A stretch of 64,000 nucleotides of DNA from Flavobacterium sp. (lineage in GTDB: Bacteria > Bacteroidota > Bacteroidia > Flavobacteriales > Flavobacteriaceae), in assembly GCA_016718345.1 (NCBI GenBank), contig JADKDN010000008.1:1-64000 (forward strand), given 5' to 3'. The notes beneath the pieces were generated by a model. The model had not been told where the DNA came from. It made no database searches and was given only the letters and a program-made list of their open reading frames with translations. Made by a program: the position numbers and the translations under genes. Within the stretch, counting starts at the first letter, position 1. Each line of letters begins with the position of its first letter. Of the stretch, positions 27,601 to 39,551 are shown in pieces.

Positions 27601-30600
27601 CTGGAATTACTATCAATGCATCAGGATTGATTAGCGGACTGACGGTTGGCACATCTTATACAGTAACCTCAGGAAATGGGATTTGTACTTCGGTAGCATC
27701 AGGTTCATTTAGCAATGCGGCACAATTGGTAACGCCAGCAGTTCCAAGTATAACATCGGTTGCAGCTAGTTGTTCATCAGCGGGAACTAGCACCATTAGC
27801 AATTATAGTGCGTCAAACACTTATGTATTTAACCCAGCAACAGCCGGAATTACTATCAATGCATCAGGATTGATTAGCGGACTGACAGTTGGCACATCTT
27901 ATACAGTAACCTCAGGAAATGGGACTTGTACTTCGGTAGCATCAGGTTCATTTAGTAATGCGGCACAATTGGTAACGCCAGCAGTTCCAAGTATAACATC
28001 GGTTGCAGCTAGTTGTTCATCAGCGGGAACTAGTACTATTAGTAATTATAGTGCGTCAAACACTTATGTATTTAACCCAGCAACAGCTGGAATTACTATC
28101 AATGCATCAGGATTGATTAGCGGACTGACGGTTGGCACATCTTATACAGTAACCTCAGGAAATGGGATTTGTACTTCGGTAGCATCAGGTTCATTTAGCA
28201 ATGCGGCACAATTGGTAACGCCAGCAGTTCCAAGTATAACATCGGTTGCAGCTAGTTGTTCATCAGCGGGAACTAGTACTATTAGTAATTATAGTGCGTC
28301 AAACACTTATGTATTTAACCCAGCAACAGCTGGAATTACTATCAATGCATCAGGATTGATTAGCGGACTGACGGTTGGCACATCTTATACAGTAACCTCA
28401 GGAAATGGGATTTGTACTTCGGTAGCATCAGGTTCATTTAGCAATGCGGCACAATTGGTAACGCCAGCAGTTCCAAGTATAACATCGGTTGCAGCTAGTT
28501 GTTCATCAGCGGGAACTAGCACCATTAGCAATTATAGTGCGTCAAACACTTATGTATTTAACCCAGCAACAGCCGGAATTACTATCAATGCATCAGGATT
28601 GATTAGCGGACTGACAGTTGGCACATCTTATACAGTAACCTCAGGAAATGGGACTTGTACTTCGGTAGCATCAGGTTCATTTAGTAATGCGGCACAATTG
28701 GTAACGCCAGCAGTTCCAAGTATAACACTAACTCAGTTAACTTGTATTACTGCTACTGGGACGATAACTGTAAATACTCCTGTTTCAGGACCTGGTATTA
28801 CCTATACTCTTACAGGTACTTCACCTATTGTTGCATCAGTTACTAATAATTCCGGAATTTTTGACACATTAGCCCCTGGGGCTTATGATGTAACAACATC
28901 ATTAACTACGGGTTCTGTTATTTGTGAATCACCGGCAACAAGTGTTTCAATAAATAATTTTATTTGCGCTAATGATGATGGAACAGCACTAGTACCATTT
29001 GCGACAGTAACATCAGGCAGCACAGTAGTCACATCTGTTATTGCGAATGACACTTTAAATGGAGTAATCGTAACCATAGCCAACACCGATGTAACCGCTA
29101 TTTCTGGATCTCCATTAAGTATAGATGTAGATGGTTTTATTACCGTTGCATCAGGAACACCTTCAGGAGATTATTCAATTGTATATACTTTGAGTACTTC
29201 ATCAGGGACAATTATTTCTGATACTGCCACAGCTTTTGTAAGAGTAAGCAACCCAATCGATGCTGTAGTGGATACCTTCCCAACGCAAACCCCAAGTACT
29301 ACAGTAGCTACTACAGTAGGAAGCGTTTTAAGTAATAACGGAAGTGGAGCAGACACCTTAAATGGAGTTGCAGCAACGACAGCCAACACCGATGTCACCC
29401 CAATCACAACAGGTCCATTGAGTATTGATGCCAACGGAGTCTTGACATTAGCACCAAACACCACAAGTGGAACCTATACCATTACATACCAATTGTGTGA
29501 ATCAGGAACGACAGTGGCTTGTAGTAATTTTGATACTGCCACCGCCACCGTAGTAGTCTTGAACCCAATCGATGCAGTAGTGGATACCTTCCCAACGCAA
29601 ACCCCAAGTACTACAGTAGCTACTACAGTTGGCAATGTAACGGACAACGACACTTTGAACACTTTAGGAGTAACCGCAGCCAACACCGATGTCACCTCAA
29701 TCACGACAGGCCATTGAGTATTGATGCCAACGGAGTCTTGACATTAGCACCAAACACCACAAGTGGAACCTATACCATTACATACCAATTGTGTGAATCA
29801 GGAACGACAGTGGCTTGCAGTAATTTTGATACTGCCACCGCCACCGTAGTAGTCTTGAACCCAATCGATGCAGTAGTGGATACCTTCCCAACGCAAACCC
29901 CAAGTACTACAGTAGCTACTACAGTAGGAAGCGTTTTAAGTAATAACGGAAGTGGAGCAGACACCTTAAATGGAGTTGCAGCAACGACAACCAACACCGA
30001 TGTCACCCCAATCACAACAGGTCCATTGAGTATTGATGCCAACGGAGTCTTGACCTTAGCGCCAAACACCACATCAGGAACGTATACCATTACGTACCAA
30101 TTGTGTGAATCAGGAACGACAGTGGCTTGCAGTAATTTTGATACTGCCACCGCCACCGTAGTAGTCTTGAACCCAATCGATGCAGTAGTGGATACCTTCC
30201 CAACGCAAACCCCAAGTACTACAGTAGCTACTACAGTTGGCAATGTAACGGACAACGACACTTTGAACACTTTAGGAGTAACCGCAGCCAATACCGATGT
30301 CACCCCAATCACAACAGGGCCATTGAGTATTGATGCCAACGGAGTATTGACCTTAGCACCAAACACCACAAGTGGAACCTATACCATTACATACCAATTG
30401 TGTGAATCAGGAACGACAGTGGCTTGTAGTAATTTTGATACTGCCACCGCCACCGTAGTAGTCTTGAACCCAATCGATGCAGTAGTGGATACCTTCCCAA
30501 CGCAAACCCCAAGTACTACAATACCAACAGCAGTTGGCAATGTAACGGACAACGACACTTTGAACACTTTAGGAGTAACCGCAACCAACACCGATGTCAC

Positions 30601-33600
30601 CCCAATCACGACAGGGCCATTGAGTATTGATGCCAACGGAGTATTGACCTTAGCACCAAACACCACAAGTGGAACCTATACCATTACATACCAATTGTGT
30701 GAATCAGGAACGACAGTGGCTTGCAGTAATTTTGATACTGCCACCGCCACCGTAGTAGTCTTGAACCCAATCGATGCAGTAGTGGATACCTTCCCAACAC
30801 AAACCCCACAGTAGCTACTACAGTAGAGTGTTAATAATAACGGAAGTGGAGCAGACACAATGGAGTTGCAGCAACGACAGCCAAACATGCACCCCAATCA
30901 CGACAGGTCAGTGAGTATTGATGCCAACGGAGTATTGACCTTAGCGCCAAACACCACAAGTGGACCTATACCATTACATACCAATTTGTGAATCAGGAAC
31001 GACAGTGGCTTGCAGTAATTTTGATACTGCCACCGCCACCGTAGTAGTCTTGAAACCCAATCGATGCAGTAGTGATACCTTCCCAACGCAATAACACCGA
31101 TGTCACCCCAACACAGATATTGAGGGAGTCTTGACCTTAGCACCAAACACCCAGTGAATCAGGAACGACAGTCTTGAACCCAATCGATGCAGTAGTGGAT
31201 ACCTTCCCAACGCAAACCCCAAGTACTACAGTAGCTACTACAGTAGGAAGCGTTTTAAGTAATAACGGAAGTGGAGCAGACACCTTAAATGGAGTTGCAG
31301 CAACGACAACCAACACCGATGTCACCCCAATCACAACAGGTCCATTGAGTATTGATGCCAACGGAGTCTTGACCTTAGCGCCAAACACCACATCAGGAAC
31401 GTATACCATTACGTACCAATGTGTGAATCAGGAACGACAGTGGCTTGCAGTAATTTTGATACTGCCACCGCCACCGTAGTAGTCTTGAACCCAATCGATG
31501 CTGTAGTGGATACCTTCCCAACGCAAACCCCAAGTACTACAGTAGCTACTACAGTAGGAAGCGTTTTAAGTAATAACGGAAGTGGAGCAGACACCTTAAA
31601 TGGAGTTGCAGCAACGACAACCAACACCGATGTCACGCCAATCACGACAGGTGTCCATTGAGTATCGATGCGAACGGAGTCTTGACCTTAGCGCCAAACA
31701 CCACATCAGGAACTTATAGCATTACGTACCAATTGTGTGAATCAGGAACGACAGTGGCTTGCGTAATTTTGATACTGCCACCGCCACCGTAGTAGTCTTG
31801 AACCCAATCGATGCTGTAGTGGATACACCTTCCAACGCAAACCCCAAGTACTACAGTAGCTACTACAGTAGGAAGCGTTTTAAGTAATAACGGAAGTGGA
31901 GCAGACACCTTAAATGGAGTTGCAGCAACGACAACCAACACCGATGTCACCCCAATCACGACAGGGCCATTGAGTATCGATGCGAACGGAGTCTTGACCT
32001 TAGCGCCAAACACCACATCAGGAACTTATAGCATTACGTACCAATTGTGTGAATCAGGAACGACAGTGGCTTGCAGTAATTTTGATACTGCCACCGCCAC
32101 CGTAGTAGTCTTGAACCCAATCGATGCTGTAGTGGATACCTTCCCAACGCAAACCCCAAGTACTACAGTAGCTACTACAGTAGGAAGCGTTTTTAAGTAA
32201 TAACGGAAGTGGAGCAGACACCTTAAATGGAGTTGCAGCAACGACAACCAACACCGATGTCACCCCAATCACGACAGGTCCATTGAGTATCGATGCGAAC
32301 GGAGTCTTGACCTTAGCGCCAAACACCACATCAGGAACTTATAGCATTACGTACCAATTGTGTGAATCAGGAACGACAGTGGCTTGCAGTAATTTTGATA
32401 CTGCCACCGCCACCGTAGTAGTCTTGAACCCAATCGATGCTGTAGTGGATACCTTCCCAACGCAAACCCCAAGTACTACAGTAGCTACTACAGTAGGAAG
32501 CGTTTTAAGTAATAACGGAAGTGGAGCAGACACCTTAAATGGAGTTGCAGCAACGACAACCAACACCGATGTCACGCCAATCACGACAGGTCCATTGAGT
32601 ATCGATGCGAACGGAGTCTTGACCTTAGCGCCAAACACCACAAGTGGAAGCTATAGCATTACGTACCAATTGTGTGAATCAGGAACGACAGTGGCTTGCA
32701 GTAATTTTGATACTGCCACCGCCACCGTAGTAGTCTTGAACCCAATCGATGCTGTAGTGGATACCTTCCCAACGCAAACCCCAAGTACTACAGTAGCTAC
32801 TACAGTAGGAAGCGTTTTAAGTAATAACGGAAGTGGAGCAGACACCTTAAATGGAGTTGCAGCAACGACAACCAACACCGATGTAACCCCAATCACGACA
32901 GGTCCATTGAGTATCGATGCGAACGGAGTCTTGACCTTAGCGCCAAACACCACATCAGGAACTTATAGCATTACGTACCAATTGTGTGAATCAGGAACGA
33001 CAGTGGCTTGCAGTAATTTTGATACTGCCACCGCCACCGTAGTAGTCTTGAACCCAATCGATGCTGTAGTGGATACCTTCCCAACGCAAACCCCAAGTAC
33101 TACAGTAGCTACTACAGTAGGAAGCGTTTTAAGTAATAACGGAAGTGGAGCAGACACCTTAAATGGAGTTGCAGCAACGACAACCAACACCGATGTCACG
33201 CCAATCACGACAGTCCAATTGAGTATCGATGCGAACGGAGTCTTGACCTTAGCGCCAAACACCACAAGTGGAACCTATAGCATTACGTACCAATTTGTGA
33301 ATCAGGAACGACAGTGGCTTGCAGTAATTTTGATACTGCCACCGCCACCGTAGTAGTCTTGAACCCAATCGATGCTGTAGTGGATACCTTCCCAACGCAA
33401 ACCCCAAGTACTACAGTAGCTACTACAGTAGGAAGCGTTTTAAGTAATAACGGAAGTGGAGCAGACACCTTAAATGGAGTTGCAGCAACGACAACCAACA
33501 CCGATGTCACCCCAATCACGACAGGTCCATTGAGTATCGATGCGAACGGAGTCTTGACCTTAGCACCAAACACCACATCAGGAACTTATAGCATTACGTA

Positions 33601-36541
33601 CCAATTGTGTGAATCAGGAACGACAGTGGCTTGCAGTAATTTTGATACTGCCACCGCCACCGTAGTAGTCTTGAACCCAATCGATGCTGTAGTGGATACC
33701 TTCCCAACGCAAACCCCAAGTACTACAGTAGCTACTACAGTAGGAAGCGTTTTAAGTAATAACGGAAGTGGAGCAGACACCTTAAATGGAGTTGCAGCAA
33801 CGACAACCAACACCGATGTCACCCCAATCACGACAGGTCCATTGAGTATCGATGCGAACGGAGTCTTGACCTTAGCGCCAAACACCACATCAGGAACTTA
33901 TAGCATTACGTACCAATTGTGTGAATCAGGAACGACAGTGGCTTGCAGTAATTTTGATACTGCCACCGCCACCGTAGTAGTCTTGAACCCAATCGATGCT
34001 GTAGTGGATACCTTCCCAACGCAAACCCCAAGTACTACAGTAGCTACTACAGTAGGAAGCGTTTTAAGTAATAACGGAAGTGGAGCAGACACCTTAAATG
34101 GAGTTGCAGCAACGACAACCAACACCGATGTCACCCCAATCACGACAGGTCCATTGAGTATCGATGCGAACGGAGTCTTGACCTTAGCGCCAAACACCAC
34201 ATCAGGAACTTATAGCATTACGTACCAATTGTGTGAATCAGGAACGACAGTGGCTTGCAGTAATTTTGATACTGCCACCGCCACCGTAGTAGTCTTGAAC
34301 CCAATCGATGCTGTAGTGGATACCTTCCCAACGCAAACCCCAAGTACTACAGTAGCTACTACAGTAGGAAGCGTTTTAAGTAATAACGGAAGTGGAGCAG
34401 ACACCTTAAATGGAGTTGCAGCAACGATAACCAACACCGATGTCACGCCAATCACGACAGGTCCATTGAGTATCGATGCGAACGGAGTCTTGACCTTAGC
34501 GCCAAACACCACATCAGGAACTTATAGCATTACGTACCAATTGTGTGAATCAGGAACGACAGTGGCTTGCAGTAATTTTGATACTGCCACCGCCACCGTA
34601 GTAGTCTTGAACCCAATCGATGCTGTAGTGGATACCTTCCCAACGCAAACCCCAAGTACTACAGTAGCTACTACAGTAGGAAGCGTTTTAAGTAATAACG
34701 GAAGTGGAGCAGACACCTTAAATGGAGTTGCAGCAACGACAACCAACACCGATGTCACCCCAATCACGACAGGTCCATTGAGTATCGATGCGAACGGAGT
34801 CTTGACCTTAGCGCCAAACACCACATCAGGAACTTATAGCATTACGTACCAATTGTGTGAATCAGGAACGACAGTGGCTTGCAGTAATTTTGATACTGCC
34901 ACCGCCACCGTAGTAGTGTTGAACCCAATCGATGCTAAAGATGATACTAATCCTATTGCAGTAAATGGTTTTATGGGAGGAATTGCTATTCCAACGGTAT
35001 TGTCTAATGATACATTGAATAGTGTATTAGTTCAACAATCTCAGGTTAGTATGGTATTAACAAGCCTATTACCTGTAGGAATCACTTTTAATTTAGTTAC
35101 AGGATCAGTAGGAGTAAATGCTCAAACATCGGCGGGTACTTATACGTTTACTTATAATTTATGCGAGGTAGGTGCAGTACCATCAAATTGTGATCCAGCA
35201 ACAGTAAAAGTAACAGTTTCAGCTCCAATAATTGAGGCTAAACCTGACACAATCGCTGGTGGTGATGGCGCAAATGGAAATACAAATGCGGGTAATGTTC
35301 TAAACAATAACGGAAACGGAACCGATACACTAAACGGTGTTAACGTGACGATTGACCAAGTGAATTTGACAGTAACAACTCCTGCAACATCTATTGGTGG
35401 TGGTCCTGTTCCAGTTGTTAACACTACAACTGGTCAAATTAGTGTACCGGTTGGAACTCCTGCTGGAGTCTATACAATTGTGTACCAAATTTGTGAAAAA
35501 CTAAATCCAACCAATTGTAGCTCCTCAACAATTACAATTACCATTTTGGCTTCGGGAATTGACGCAGTAAATGATGATTATTCCGCTACACCAATACCTA
35601 GCTTTCCTGGAGGCACAACAGCTAGTGTGATTGTTAATGATAAATTAAACACTCTTCCAGCAATAATTGGAACTAATAGTGGTCAGGTGAAACTAACAGC
35701 AGTAGCGGTTCCAGTAGGATTAACATTAAATGCAGAGGGGACTATAAAAGTTGCATCCAATACATCGCCAGGAACTTACGTTGTGACTTATTCCATTTGT
35801 GAAGTACTTAATCCAAGTAATTGTGACACAGCAACTGCTACAATAGTTGTAACTACACAAAGTCCATCCATCGCATTGGGTAAAACTGCAACCGCTGTTG
35901 ATGAAAATGGAGATGGACGTGCAAACGCTGGCGAAACTATTCGTTATAATTTCACAATAACAAATACGGGTAATGTACCTTTAACCAATATTACTATTAC
36001 CGATTTATTACCTGGATTAGTTTTAACTGGAGGTCCAATTTCATTAGTAGCAGGACAACAAGATACTAGTTCATTCGTTGGAATCTATAAAATAACCCAA
36101 ACAGATGCAAACAATGAACTTGTGACTAATCAAGCTACAGTATTTGGCACAAGCCCTTTAGGAACTGTTGTTAAAGACCTTTCGGATAATTATAGCACTA
36201 CTTCAGACGGAGCAACCGTTCTTGCTGTAAAAAACTGTGTTGTTGTAGTGTCTAATGCTTTAACACCTAATGGTGATGGGCGAAATGAGTATTTCCATAT
36301 AGAAGGCTTAGATTGCTTTTCAAATAACACGGTTGAAATATATAACCGTTGGGGAGTATTAGTTTTCGAAACTACTAAATACAACAATGTAGATAATGTT
36401 TTCGAAGGATTTTCAAAAGGACGAACAACCATTAGACAGTCTGAAGCATTGCCAGATGGCACATACTATTATGTTCTTAAATATCTCGACTTTAATGGTA
36501 ACGGAGTACAAAAAGCGGGTTATTTATATTTAACCAGATAA
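24657..36541 (+). CDS. Giant repetitive T9SS type B cell-surface protein, broken by many indels in its repeats
   Basis: Reconstructed length is about 3,960 residues. Order: signal peptide (MKTKLFLKNVLIIYLFFTALFTNLELQAQ); a globular region to about residue 300; Asp-rich calcium-binding thrombospondin type 3-like repeats (DIDDDNDGILD, DSDNDGIPD) at about 310-620; an Ig-like region; seven 81-residue repeats; 19 repeats of about 104 residues with a conserved CESGTTVAC; a few diverged relatives; a DUF11-like segment (GETIRYNFTITNTGNVPLTNITITDLLPG); and a C-terminal gliding motility-associated (CHU_C, T9SS type B) domain with LTPNGDGRNEYFHIEG and VEIYNRWGVLVFET. The first frame stops at 29717 because a T is lost at about 29711; further breaks lie between 30800 and 33310. 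It resembles SprB-like adhesins in architecture; identity to SprB is not claimed. Confidence 0.85.
27018..28718 (+). repeat. Seven tandem 243-bp repeats (81 residues each)
   Basis: Unit starts fall at 27018, 27261, 27504, 27747, 27990, 28233 and 28476 with an exact 243-bp period and no indel. Each unit encodes a beta-rich module from CSSAGTSTISNY to SNAAQLVTPAVPSI. Units 4 and 7 share the same diagnostic variants (GCCGGAATT, GGGACTTGT, TTTAGTAAT), and units 2-3 resemble 5-6, so a three-unit block was probably duplicated. Confidence 0.95.
29250..34921 (+). repeat. Nineteen tandem units of about 312 bp (104 residues), one collapsed
   Basis: The anchor AACCCAATCGATGC recurs 20 times. Most intervals are 312 bp; units 2, 4 and 5 are a 297-bp variant (GNVTDNDTLNTLGVTA instead of GSVLSNNGSGADTLNGVAA), unit 6 is 290 bp and unit 7 (31054-31176) only about 123 bp. 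Later units are almost identical at the nucleotide level. Indels occur in units 2, 6-11 and 14, while units 12-13 and 15-19 are clean. Confidence 0.95.
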
Positions 36542-36556
36542 TATTAAAAAATAAAT

Positions 36557-36582
36557 GAGCAACAGTAGAAATGCTGTTGCTC
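36557..36582 (+). terminator. Hairpin between the adhesin and PorP/SprF-like genes
   Basis: GAGCAACAG (36557-36565) and CTGTTGCTC (36574-36582) form a perfect 9-bp stem with an 8-nt loop. It may end most adhesin transcripts or reduce expression of the downstream genes. Confidence 0.6.
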
Positions 36583-36597
36583 TTAAAATAAAAGATT

Positions 36598-37505
36598 ATG
36601 AAGACAAGAATACTAATATTCGCTTTGCTGTTTACTGGAATGCTAAGTCATGCTCAACAAGACGCACAATTTACGCAATATATGTACAACACAATCAATG
36701 TCAATCCTGCTTATGCAGGGTCGCGCGGAGCCTTGAGTATGTTTGCCCTGTATCGTACCCAGTGGGTTGGACTCGACGGAGCTCCTGTTACCAGTACTGT
36801 ATCTATGAACACGCCACTGAACGAATCTAATTTAGGTTTAGGAGTGTCTTTGATCAATGATAAAATATACCTACAACAGAAAATACTTTTTCTGCCGATT
36901 TGTCTTACACCATCCCAACATCAGAAACTTGGAAATTATCCTTTGGTATCAAAGCCACAGCCAATCTATTCGATTTGGATGCTACCAAATTAAATCCTGT
37001 AGATGCCACAGACCCTAGTTTACAAAATTACAATACCTTTTCCCCAAACATTGGTGCTGGTGTTTATTGGCATTCTGACAAGGCGTATGTAGGTTTTTCG
37101 ATTCCTAACTTTATCGAAACCAACCGTTATGACGACAATGAAGTAGCCATTTTCAAAGAAAGAATAAGCTACTACCTCATAGGGGGTTATGTGTTTGATT
37201 TGAGTGATACTGTTAAGTTCAAACCAGCCATTTTGACCAAAATGATCGAAGGTGCTCCCCTACAAGTGGACCTTTCAGGAAACTTTATGTTTTTTGACAA
37301 ATTTATGTTGGGCGCATCCTACAGATGGAGTGCTGCTTTGAGTGCAATGGTAGGCTTTCAAGTCTCAGACGGTTTATACATTGGGTACGGATACGATAGA
37401 GAAACCACCAATTTAAACAACTATAATTCTGGCTCGCACGAAATATTCTTGCGTTACGAATTGTTCAAAAACAACAACAAAATAACCACTCCAAGATTCT
37501 TCTAA
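36598..37505 (+). CDS. PorP/SprF family T9SS membrane protein, frameshifted
   Basis: The product is an outer-membrane beta-barrel type protein of the PorP/SprF family. SprF-like members are needed for secretion or attachment of specific T9SS type B cargo. It begins with a signal peptide MKTRILIFALLFTGMLSHAQ, then QDAQFTQYMYNTINVNPAYAGSRG, the family hallmark. A one-base loss near 36865-36871 breaks the frame; the continuation reads PTTENTFSADLSYTIPTSETWKLSFGIKATANLFDLDATKLN and ends FLRYELFKNNNKITTPRFF. About 302 residues. Its place directly after the giant type B protein suggests that protein is its cargo. Confidence 0.9.
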
Positions 37506-37517
37506 AAAGCAATCAAT

Positions 37518-39467
37518 ATGAAAAATTCTATACTCCTTTACATAACGATACTAAGTGCTTTTTCATTTAATAGTTATGCACAGAAATCTAAAACCACAAC
37601 TGCCGACAAAAAATACGATAGCTATTCCTATATAAAAGCCGTTAGTACCTATGAAAGAGTGGCCGAGAAAGGATACAAATCAGAAGATATGTTCCAAAAA
37701 TTAGGTAATTCTTATTACTTCAACGGAGAATTGGACAAAGCAGCCAAATGGTATGATGAATTATTCAAGATGAATCCCAATCAGGAATCCGAATATATGT
37801 ATCGCTATGCACAATCGCTCAAAGCCATTGGTCAAAATGACAAAGCCAACCAAATGCTAGAAAAATTTAGCCAAAAAGCAGGCAACGATACCCGAGGAAA
37901 ACTATTCGGGAAAAACAAAAACTACCTCGAACAAATCAAAGCCAATTCAGGAAGATACAAAATAGAAGATGCCGGAATCAACTCTAAATATTCCGATTAC
38001 GGAAGCGCTTTTTACAACAACAAACTAGTTTTCTCCTCTGCCAGAGATACCGGAAGTTTAGGACAAAGAAAACACACTTGGACCAATCAACATTTTACCA
38101 ATCTTTATTTTTCTGATTTGGGCGAAGAACTAACTCCTGGAAAAGTAAACAAGTTTGCCGATAAAATCAATTCAAAATTCAACGAATCGACACCAATTTT
38201 TACCAAAGACGGCAAAACAATGTACTTTACCCGAAACAACTATCTGGATGGTAAAAAAGGAAAAGATGCCAACAAAGTAACTTTAGTAAAAATATACAAA
38301 GCCAGTTTCGAAAACGACAATTGGGACAAAGTAACCGAATTGCCTTTCGACAGTGATTCCTATAGCGTAGCTCATCCAACGCTTAGTCCAGACGAGAAAA
38401 CATTGTATTTTGCCTCCGATATGCCTGGAACACTCGGTCAATCCGATTTATTCAAAGTCAAAATAAACGATGATGGCAGTTATAGTACTCCACAAAATCT
38501 AGGAAAAGCAATCAATACCGAAGGAAGAGAAACCTTCCCACAACTAACAGACGAAAACGAACTCTATTTCGCCTCTGACGGACATCCAGGACTAGGAGGA
38601 TTAGATGTTTTTGTAACCAAAATGGATGCCAATGGAACATTAGGAGAAATTCAAAATGTGGGCGATGGCATCAACTCTCCCAAAGATGATTTTGCTTATC
38701 TAATAGACACCAAATCTCGAAGAGGATTCGTGACTTCTAATAGAGACGGAGGTCAAGGATTTGATGACATCTACAAATTTTTAGAAACCAGAAAACTAGT
38801 TTGCTTACAAGAATTATACGGCACCGTAACGGATGTAAACACCGCACAAATACTTCCTGACACCAAAATGAGTTTGTTTGACAACCAATTCAAATTGATT
38901 AATACTGCAATAACAGATGCCTCAGGAAATTACAAATTCGAGGTAGAATGTGGCAAAACCTATAATGTAAGAGCGGCAAAACCAGACTATGTTACTAAGG
39001 AACAAAAAATAGCCATCGCAAGAGAAAACGGAAGAACGAATTTGAATTTTGCTTTAGAAAGCGAAGTATGTAAAGTGGCTGTGGGCGATGATTTAGGAAA
39101 ATGCTTTGGTATAAAAATGATCTATTTTGATTTAGACAAATACAACATTAGAACCGAAGCTGCCTTGGATTTAGAAAAAATATTAGACGTTTTGAATCAA
39201 AATCCAACAATGAAACTCGATATCCGTTCGCATACCGATTGCCGACAAACTGTTCAATACAATCAAGTTCTCTCAGATAGAAGAGCCAAATCGACTATCG
39301 CTTGGCTAGTTAAAAACGGAATAGACGCCAGCAAATTAACAGGAAAAGGCTATGGCGAAACGCAGTTAGTAAACGACTGTGGTTGCGAGCCTACCAACCA
39401 ATCAAACTGTACCGAAGAGCAACACCAAATGAACAGACGAAGCGAATTTATCATTACAGCGCTATAG
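37518..39467 (+). CDS. OmpA-family protein with TPR, PD40 propeller and carboxypeptidase-regulatory-like domains
   Basis: The 649-residue protein has a signal peptide (MKNSILLYITILSAFSFNSYAQ), TPR-like helices (residues about 30-130), WD40-like PD40 repeats (ARDTGSLGQR, PTLSPDEKTLYFASDMPG, YFASDGHPGLGGLDVF; about 150-410), a carboxypeptidase-regulatory-like beta sandwich (about 430-515) and a C-terminal OmpA peptidoglycan-binding domain (IYFDLDKYNIR; LDIRSHTDCRQTVQYNQVLSDRRAKS). Such proteins often follow SprF-like genes in flavobacteria and may tie the surface complex to the cell wall. It starts 12 bp after the PorP/SprF-like gene. Intact. Confidence 0.92.
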   Translation: MKNSILLYITILSAFSFNSYAQKSKTTTADKKYDSYSYIKAVSTYERVAEKGYKSEDMFQKLGNSYYFNGELDKAAKWYDELFKMNPNQESEYMYRYAQSLKAIGQNDKANQMLEKFSQKAGNDTRGKLFGKNKNYLEQIKANSGRYKIEDAGINSKYSDYGSAFYNNKLVFSSARDTGSLGQRKHTWTNQHFTNLYFSDLGEELTPGKVNKFADKINSKFNESTPIFTKDGKTMYFTRNNYLDGKKGKDANKVTLVKIYKASFENDNWDKVTELPFDSDSYSVAHPTLSPDEKTLYFASDMPGTLGQSDLFKVKINDDGSYSTPQNLGKAINTEGRETFPQLTDENELYFASDGHPGLGGLDVFVTKMDANGTLGEIQNVGDGINSPKDDFAYLIDTKSRRGFVTSNRDGGQGFDDIYKFLETRKLVCLQELYGTVTDVNTAQILPDTKMSLFDNQFKLINTAITDASGNYKFEVECGKTYNVRAAKPDYVTKEQKIAIARENGRTNLNFALESEVCKVAVGDDLGKCFGIKMIYFDLDKYNIRTEAALDLEKILDVLNQNPTMKLDIRSHTDCRQTVQYNQVLSDRRAKSTIAWLVKNGIDASKLTGKGYGETQLVNDCGCEPTNQSNCTEEQHQMNRRSEFIITAL

Positions 39468-39494
39468 TTTAAAAATAAAATTCCCCTAAAAATA

Positions 39495-39525
39495 AACCCC
39501 TCGAAAATATCATTTCGAGGGGTTT
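39495..39525. terminator. Bidirectional terminator between convergent genes
   Basis: ACCCCTCGAAA and TTTCGAGGGGTTTT form a strong stem (10-11 bp), with A-tract and T-tract on the two sides, between the OmpA-family gene and the convergent EamA gene. Confidence 0.8.
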
Positions 39526-39551
39526 TCTATTTCTAGGAAGCTATGATTATA

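Noticed and set aside
29770..34824. Long minus-strand open frames of about 100-200 codons within the 312-bp repeats
   Set aside because: They recur once per repeat unit and are shadows of the coding strand; the opposite frame codes for the conserved surface-protein module.
27018..34921. CRISPR-like array
   Set aside because: The repeats are contiguous, long and coding, with no unique spacers and no cas genes nearby.
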